Shown one piece after another: positions 56,188-64,000 of a stretch of 64,000 bases of DNA. This DNA comes from Mauremys mutica (taxonomy: Eukaryota; Chordata; Testudines; Geoemydidae): NCBI RefSeq assembly GCF_020497125.1, contig NC_059084.1, positions 7,467,501 through 7,531,500 on the forward strand. Reading direction: 5' to 3'. The translations under genes were made by a program, and so were the position numbers. The notes under the pieces were generated by a model, which was not told where the DNA came from, made no database searches, and saw only the letters and a list, made by a program, of their open reading frames with translations. Positions within the stretch are counted from its first letter, which is position 1. Every line of letters begins with the position of its first letter.

Positions 56188-59097
56188 GTTTGTTTTTAGA
56201 GAGGGTCTGTATGTTTCCTGGAGGTTAACCCGTGTGAAAGGTGAAGACTTCTTCTGTTCAGGTGTTCAGCTCTGCAGCTAGACTGAGCCCAAACCCGTCT
56301 GCAGTAATTAAAGAGGATCATTTCCAAAACTGAAATTCCCCTTTTTGGGGGGTCATTTTTTAAATTGACTCCTGTAATAAATGGAATGGCCCCATTTAAA
56401 CAAAAATTTATCTCCCTGGCAAAAACAAGCAGATGCCATTAAGAAAACAACAAGCCTGTTTTTAGCTCAAAACTTTAATACTAAATTGCATTAACTAATA
56501 ACATAAAAACACCAACCATCTGGCTTTTTGGTGGGAGGACTCTAATTCCATTAGGACTTTAATAAATGTACTTCACTGTAGAAACATTTTACATTGATAG
56601 CCTGGGCACAAATGAGTGGTGCTTACAAGATTAGTATCTACAGCAGCACTGAGATCTCGTACCGTGTTTCCTTGGAGTTGCTCTCTACACTGAAATGAAG
56701 GAGACATCACTGAAGGACAGTGATGACGCAGAAACTTATGGGGCTGGTTATTGCGTCTTGCTCTGTAACACCGTCTTGCTTCCCATGAGCTGGCCCGCAG
56801 CTCTTTCATTACCCACAAAGGCAACATGCCTGGATGGCTGCTGCACTATTGGCAAATCCAGGCTCACTAGTGAGCCAGTAACACAGGCCGCATTCTGGCT
56901 CTTTTTAACAAGAGCTGAGGAGAAGGTGGACGTGATGCAGGAGAGAAAAAAATTGATCTGAGACTTAGGAGAAAGCAGGCTTCCCTCTGGAACGACAAGG
57001 TCACCCTTTCCAGCACCGTAGCCTGGAATGCAGGATTCCAGTCTCTGCCCAGTGCAGTTCCATTGTCTCTGAGGCTTACTGTGCTCCATCCTGTTCCTAG
57101 CCTTGCTATTTCCCTACTCTCTGGGCATGACCGCTGTGTCCTCTTGTTCAGCTGATGCTTTTTCTGCTCACATACTTATGGGCCGATTTTCAGAGGAGCT
57201 CAGCACTCGCAGTTCCCATTGGCATCAGTGAAAACCAGAGCCCGATGCATTTAGAATGTTCAATAAATATATAAAGCATCGCATTTTAAGCTCTCTTACC
57301 TTAAATTGTCAGCTACTGCATTTGAAACACGAGCTAACCCATCTCACAGACCTCTACAGGATCAGCCAGGCTACCTGTCAACAGCCACAGTTCATTATCC
57401 TTTTAATAAAACATTGTCAAAAAGCCCTCCAGTGTGCCATTCCAACTGCATTTGGCTTTCGCACTCCAAGGAAATCTTTCGTCTTCTGTTCAGGTTCTGT
57501 TGGAAATGAACCTGTGGCATTGGAACAAATAGATTAGCAATACAGAGGCAGACAAAGAGCTTTCCTTCACTTTAGAACTTCATTTCAGGACATTAGTGAT
57601 AGATTTCTCTACTGCACGCCTTTGTTGTAGACCTTCCCTTTCTTAAACTTTTTGCAGCTCATGCTCTCCATGCCCCCTAGTGACTTACTATGGCATTGCA
57701 GTTCTTCATTTGTTAGAAATGCATTAGTATCCTACTTATTCTCAGGAGGATAAAAATGTACCTGCCTTAGCAGGATCTGGTTGACATCGATCTTGCAGAG
57801 GCATTTTAACATTTTTAGATTGTTTGCTTTTCACGCCGAATGAAAAACTAGCATAAAAATAATTCAATGTAATTGACTCCTGGTCAGCCCTCGTGGAAAG
57901 GGAATATGGGTGCATTTTTAGCATTGTTTATAATAGACTGTCAGAGTCCATTGAGAAGAATGATTTGTGGGGCTTACAAATCCCACTGTGCAACAATAAT
58001 CTTTGTCACTGACCTTGGCCAGGTATTTGTAATATTTTCCACCTGCTTTTATCTTTCTTTGTGTATTTCACTGACATATAAATACAGGCATTTAATAAAA
58101 ATTAAAAAGTCAAAAGAGACCCCAAACTCTTATTTAGTAACCCTGGTATGAGCGAGGAAGGTCAAAAGGATCCCTGAGCCGCAGTGCCCTAGCTCCGAGC
58201 ATGCATAAGAACGTTTCTAGTAGAAACTTATTATTTTTATAACCCAGGTTATGATCATTCAGATGCTTAATGCCCGCAAAATATTGACATTTCCACCATT
58301 CAATTCCACTTCAATAAGAGGCCAACTTTTTTGTGTAGACTTTCTCTTCTTAAAAAACACCCAGCTGCCAGGTCTCAGCTAGTGTAAATCAGTGCAGCTA
58401 GCGGCCAGCTCTGTAAATGAACATATAAGCTGTGAATGGTGTCCATGCTGACATCCATGGAGGAAAAAGCTGACCCCATTGAAGCCAATGGCAACACTCC
58501 CACCTCCTCATCTCCCCATAGCATAGGTAGCAGCAGGGTGAATCTAACTACACTGTCATACCAGTTTGCCTCAGTCTTGTTCTGAAGAGACCTTCTCTTG
58601 GTAATTCAGTCTTCATACCCGTCCTGGCCTAGGCCTCTCTGCTGAGGCTGCTGGCAAGGTTGCCAATTAGAACCAATTGTGATAATAAGGGATGGTTATG
58701 TAATTCATCCCCTGGGAAATGAACAGATATCACCAACTCATTCCATATAGGCCATCCTATTTATCTGACTAGCCCATTAACCATCCAATCTACTTTTTAT
58801 CTTTTTTCTTTTAGAAAGAGGACAGAACAAACAATTTGTTATTGATTGGCTAGTTCCATGCAAACTACACATTGATTGGATGAAAGGTGAAACCTGAAAT
58901 ATACTCAGTCACTAGCAAACAGGATTTTGAACTGTTTAAGCAACTAATTACTACTGTTATTAACTTCACAGGGATCATTGACAAGACAAGGAATATTTTC
59001 TGATTCTGTAACAGGAAACTAGGTCAAATGTTGTTTTATCCCATGCTTAAGTATCAAGAATATGTAAAGTCAAGACCTGATAGGATCACACCATGTG
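56188..59097. other. Unique non-coding sequence
   Basis: No gene or mobile element supported. Short GAAGCCAATGG-type relics lie near 57181-57245 and 58440-58500. Confidence 0.55.
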
Positions 59098-59105
59098 GTC
59101 TACAC

Positions 59106-59438
59106 CAGTGGTTCTCAAACTAGGGCCGCCGCTTGTTCAAGGAAAGCCCCTGGTGGGCCAGGCCAGTTTGTTTACTTGCCGCGTCCGCAGGTTCAGCCGA
59201 TTGCGGCTCCCACTGGCCATGGTTTGCTGCTCCAGGCCAATGGAGGCTGCGGGAAGCAGTGCAGGCCGAGGGATGTGCTGGCCGCCGCTTCCTGCAGCCC
59301 CCATTGGCCTGGAGCGGCGAACTGCGGCCAGTGGGAGCAGTGATCAGCCGAATCTGTTGATGCAGCAGGTAAACAAACGGGCCCGGCCCACCAGGGGCTT
59401 TCCCTGAACAAGCGGCGGCCCCAGTTTGAGGACCACTG
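59106..59438. mobile_element. hAT-type MITE with long inverted arms
   Basis: The ends are CAGTGGTTCTCAAACT and AGTTTGAGGACCACTG. The flanking 8-base repeats GTCTACAC (59098-59105) and GTCTACAG (59439-59446) differ at one position. The arms pair over about 130 bases, with shared words such as GGAAAGCCCCTGGTGGGCC and CCACTGGCC, so the whole element can form a hairpin. The interior is G+C-rich. Open frames across it exist in several registers on both strands and are artefacts. The CAGTGGTTCTCAAAC end is typical of hAT elements. Confidence 0.92.
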
Positions 59439-59446
59439 GTCTACAG

Positions 59447-62400
59447 AAAACTCATTCAGTACAGAATGATATCACCATCCCTGGTGTATTCTGGAGAGGA
59501 ACTCTAGAAATCCAGCACCAGGCCTATTGCATTGGTGAGATGATTTCATGATCTACTATTAGGTTCTTACAAAGGTTAATTAATTTGAAGACAGATTCTG
59601 TGTCCTTGTGTAGGGTTGAGCAAGGAACCCAGTCTAATACACTGGAATGGTTTTGGTGCTCCAAGATTCCCTGTATGGTTAGCAAATATAATCCCAGATT
59701 CTGAAAGTGTTAGGGCCAAATTTTCAAACAGGCTTCCCCAGCAGTGTATGCACATTCACGCACAAAGTGAGTGGTTGAGCAATTATTCGCTGTGGAGATA
59801 AACATGAGCATTTTCCATGAGCACTTTATGTGTTGTGGAGCAGAGTATGGCGTGTGTAGACCAGGAAAAGGGAAGGTCTTGGCTACACCCACTTGCCTGC
59901 TACATCCCTCACCACACCCATCTAAGAGGAACAATCACTTCATCATTCCATTAGCCACAAGCTGGTGGGTCTTACACTTACCAATAAAAAGAAAATGAAG
60001 CAACCACTGCCTCCCCCCCTTTCCAGTGCACTCTGCCCTCAGTAACAGAGGTTCCTGTACCTTCCCCACTAATCACCTAGCTGTACCTTCTGGCTTCACT
60101 TCCTTCCCGCTGCCTTACCACACCTGCTTTACTCCAGCCTGGACAAAGTGTGGTGGCTTGGAAAAGGGGCCTATAGCATTGTGGAAGAGGGATGCCCAGA
60201 TGGAGGTTTGGTTCAGTTTGGGCTTGGCTGGAACATGGAAAAGAAATGGAACTTGGCAACGAAACCCATAGAGCTTCCAAGTTGTGGACCAGTCAGCACG
60301 GTGCCTTCAAGCCAAACCCGGGCATGGAGATATAGCTCCTCTTTAAATAACTGAGTCCCAAACAAAGGAAATTACCAAATTAAAAAGCTACCTTAAACTG
60401 GAGCTGACGTATTGGTGCTGGAATAATGCTTGCATGGCCATTCATCTCCTTGAGCTGTCTCTCTGTACAAGGAAGTGGTTTTCTCATATATAAAACAGTA
60501 ATAAGCAAAAAGTTTTTGATTATTTTTCAAGGAGAATCAATATATGGTGTGGAATTTTTAAGACACCCATTTTTTTATGTCAGTTTTTTTTTTCCAGGTC
60601 TATTTTCCTGCACAATTTTCCAAATTCCTCCTTTGCTCGGAGTTTTGAATCATGTCATTTGGTTATAAAAAGATGAAAGAATTGTTGGCGTAATTAAAGA
60701 ATGTGGATTTAAAAAAAAACAGGGTTTACTATGTCAACAGTGATTTAATATGTGTCATGCTTGTGTTATTTTTAACAATGCATATTCAAAATTGGTCTTA
60801 ATGCCAGATGAACCTAAAATCAACTCATCACAGTGATTACTGGAGCTTCTTAAAGAGGCAACCCCATACCCAAAATATTGGTGAGGGAAAATGTATTCCC
60901 ACATAAGGTACATTTGGAACACAAAGTCAATTTGAACATAGCTACAATGGTGGAGGAAGCTTTTAAAAAGTTGGATTTCTTCCAGATTTTAATTTATGTG
61001 ATCATTAATATGAATTTATTCCAAATATATTAATCATTTTTAAAAATGTGATGGCTCTGATTCAGGAATGAATCCCTAAGCACGTGCTTTACTTTAAGTC
61101 TTATTGCAGTGCCTAATGTTAAATAGGGATTCTTTCTTGTATTGGAGACAAATTATCAAAATGCAGATTCAGATACAGTATAAGTGCAGAATCATATCTG
61201 TGCCAAATCCCGAGCTGGTATAAATCAACGTAATCCCATTGAAGCCAAGGGAACTTTGGTGTTTTATACCAACTAAGGTTCTGGCCCATAGGATCCTAGA
61301 TATTAGAGCTGGAAAAGCAACCACCCAGCTGAGCTCTCTGCCAGTGCAGGATTATTCCTAAAGTACAATTTCTCCTGGGATTTTCAGTTTCAATCCCCAA
61401 AACCCAAAATATCAGCATTAAAGCCAAATATTTGAGAACTGGTGTTTACAAATATAAAATACTGAAAACCATCAAAATTCACAATTTTGCAATGTTCATA
61501 TTTTGGGGAAAAGAATATACTGAGAATATAAGCTCTTTGGGGCACCGGCCATCTTTTCATTAAGAGAGTGTGTGTGTGTGCGTGTTTGTTTACAGTACCT
61601 ATTCCAGTGGGGCCTTGATCCTGGATTGGGGCCCTCTAGCAGCTATCACAATATAAATAACAATAGCTGAAATACCTAATGTTGCTTCTTCCCAGACAGA
61701 GCTAATAATTAGTCCCCTTCTGGTGTAAATTCCAAATCCTGCTGCTGTAATATTCCTTTTGGGACACATGCTGCCATGACCTCAGGAGGGTTTTCCCACA
61801 GCGTGAGTGGGAAACCCTGGCAGTTTTGACTCACACCTTCCCTGGTATTCCTCCATTAGAGGGGTTGCATTTTCCCCAACTCACAGAGCAGACAGGCGGT
61901 TTGGGCCTGACATCTGTCAAGTCCCTGAAACCAGCGCAAGACAGCCCTTCTGCATGGATGCTTTGAGTGCCCTCAGTGCCTCCTAATTTGTCAATATCAC
62001 GGTTTCTACAAGAGTCATGCTCCCATCTGTCTCTGCCTTCAAACACCATTCCCAGGAGTTGGTGTAGAGGCCCTCACTAGATGCAAGGGAAACCAGAGGC
62101 TGCTAACGTTGGTTCTGTCAACATTAACTCAGACCTGAAATCCCCATGGGAGAAGGAAGAGATGTTGCAATGGGTCACCTGGAGAGCAGAGTGAGAAAAC
62201 CCACCCTTCAAAATAATCATTTTCCAAGATGATCATTGATCAATTTACATCACGGTGTATTTTCAGCAGGGAGCCATAAGCTGTGTACTTGCATGGCAAT
62301 TTCCCAAGGACAGAATTAATTTTGCCACAGAATTTAGGGGTTGCTGCCATAGACTTGGGTTCCATTGTGCCAGAGACCAAAGGGCCTTGCATATAGTGCT

Positions 62401-64000
62401 CTGTTTATAATATTTTTGGTCACCGCTCCATTACAACCGTGTAAATCCAAGCTATGGTCTTAGGGGATTCACTCTGGAGATGCCCTGATACAACAGAGAA
62501 AAATGTGGCCTTTAGTGGCAAGTTTAATAATATTAAATGAAATATTATTGGCCTTTCCCTGCTAGGGTTGGACTTTGTGTTACCATCAGTGAATAAAGCC
62601 AGTAATTTGTTTAACCGATTTCAGGGAAAGTCAGTAAGGAGTCTAGTTCTTTAGTCTCTAGACTGAGAGCTAAGGAAAAGCTATAATAAAGCCATTCAGA
62701 AAATGACAGGTTACAGGGCTGTGTGATTTGGAAACTGATTTCTCTTGAGTTGACTTATTGTCCTTTGCCGGTGGTGGAGATGTTGAAGTGAATCCTCTGC
62801 TGTATGTTACATCAGGACCCAATTGAGCTTTCCTGACTAGGCACTCATGCATGAAACTGGGAGACTGACTAATGCCAGCGATTCCATGAGCCCTGTGGCC
62901 TTGAATGTTAATACCAATTTGCTTAATACATTGCAAAATAAACATCCTTTGGGTTTTCTACCCAAACATACAACACAAAAGGGGAGGTAACCAGAGGGAG
63001 AGTGACCCTGAATCACATGGCTGAATCATTACAAAATGAATATTTTTTTCCGGGGGCTAGGGAGGAAAGAATGACACCAAAAATGTATTTTGTGCAGGGT
63101 GGCTCCATAACAGCCGGGGAATAGACCTCCCCTCCTCCCCCCCAACCACCCTGGTCACAGAACCACAGGAGAGCTGCTTACTCTACAGCCCAGTGCTACC
63201 AGCTTTGGACTGTTGCAACCTCTCTAGCTGCTGTGACCCTCTTTCCCTGTTGTGTGTGAGTGCGGATTAGTGCATCCATGTGCCTGCAGTTCCGTGGGCT
63301 GCCCCCCCTTCCACCCCACCTACCTGATTCCTCTACAGTGCTGTAAGTGGGGACCTCCCTAGAGTGGAGCTCCAGACTATTTAAGGGGTGAAGGAGAAGG
63401 ATCTCCATCTTCTGACTCCCCACCCCACTAAACAGTGCTTTCGCTATATCCGGGGCCTTCTGCATCCTGCCACTGGGCTGGGGGCTTTGTTCCTTTCGAA
63501 AGCAGCAGCATCTCCTTATTCCAGTGCAGTCCTGACAAAAGCAGCTGGTTCTCTCTGTTCCCAGCACAGTTTTTGTCAGAAGTTACCAGGCAGAAATTTC
63601 ATTTTTACTCAACACTTTCTGCCCAGTTCAGTGTGTAATTGGCTTTCTACTTCCCTTTTGGCGGCTGAACAGCAAACATTGCAACTAATGTTAAAAAAAC
63701 AATCTAAAGAAAATGGGAGGAGCAAAAAGACACAAGCCCATCCAGGGTTCCTTCCATTGACTCCCTGAAACAGAAATGATGCCTCTCTCTCTCATTTTTA
63801 TCTCCCAACTGCCCACAGCCCGGAACCTGAAGCTGCTTCCTCAGGCATATTGAGTTTTGTGCCTTTAGCCCTGGAGAAAGGGACAGTAGACAAGGGGCCT
63901 GAACCTCAACTGGTGTAAACCGGCATAGCTCCGTTGACTTCACTGGCTCTCTTTGCTCCGCAGTTATTTTCAGTCATTCTTCTGGAAGAATAACAAGCTT
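59447..64000. other. Mostly unique non-coding sequence
   Basis: No gene found. It holds a MIR/L2-type tail (61521-61672), a GT run (61567-61580) and GAAGTCAATGG-type relics near 61196-61280 and 63895-63960. The open frame at 63388-63768 (+, 126 codons) has no recognisable features. Confidence 0.55.
61521..61672 (+). mobile_element. MIR/L2-type 3' tail
   Basis: TATAAGCTCTTTGGGGCA opens it and AGTGGGGCCTTGATCCTGG, then GGGGCCCTCTAGCAGCTATCACAATATAAATAA, closes it. A GT run is inserted in the middle. The tail matches that of the MIR at 47850-48070. Confidence 0.75.

Noticed and set aside
59093..59411. Four overlapping open frames of 72-104 codons
   Set aside because: They are inverted-arm translations of the hAT MITE at 59106-59438.
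63388..63768. 126-codon plus-strand open frame
   Set aside because: No domain, no splice context, and a competing open frame on both strands; chance openness.

Overview
The window is vertebrate nuclear DNA, very probably from a hidden-neck (cryptodiran) turtle or tortoise. The main reason is a tRNA-derived SINE at 53438-53622 (+) and 14946-15152 (-), with an A box, a B box and a tail like those of turtle Pol III SINEs. CR1 LINE pieces, MIR-like SINEs, short hAT-type MITEs and many dispersed GAAGTCAATGG-type repeats agree with this. Host DNA is A+T-rich, while the MITEs are G+C-rich islands. No bacterial operon, rRNA gene, tRNA gene or CRISPR array was found.

No known host gene could be identified. 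The best candidate for a real gene start is at 31049-31442 (+). An ATG exon, a 165-base GT-AG intron and a 222-base open second exon join in frame, just downstream of a canonical MEF2 site (30969-30978). It sits at the end of a repeat-poor stretch (about 23.8-31.5 kb) that may be regulatory. The rest reads as intergenic or intronic DNA.

Layout: 0.2-0.9 kb hAT MITE; 0.9-14.9 kb mostly unique, with a G+C-rich MITE at 9.0 kb and a possible decayed retrocopy at 11.4-12.2 kb; 14.9-23.8 kb SINEs, a near-perfect 109-base-arm palindrome, a MIR, a 191-base solo LTR and a foldback repeat; 23.8-31.5 kb repeat-poor; 33.6-34.5 kb hAT-like fragment; 40.5-42.1 kb CR1 tail, palindromic repeat and a 551-base hAT MITE; 45.3-51.5 kb dense repeats (R2-like endonuclease remnant split by a MITE, SINE pair, MIR, CR1 ORF2 remnant, LTR-like block, LINE fragment, hAT MITE); 52.7-53.7 kb second LTR-like block with a nested SINE; 56.0 kb foldback insertion carrying a hammerhead-like motif; 59.1 kb long-hairpin hAT MITE; then mostly unique sequence to the end.

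The most unusual items are the restriction-like endonuclease domain of an R2-type retrotransposon lying outside rDNA and cut by a MITE, and a set of foldback insertions that suggest snap-back copying of a retroelement whose consensus resembles a hammerhead ribozyme. Coordinates of repeats with visible target-site duplications are exact to a base or two; the others are approximate.
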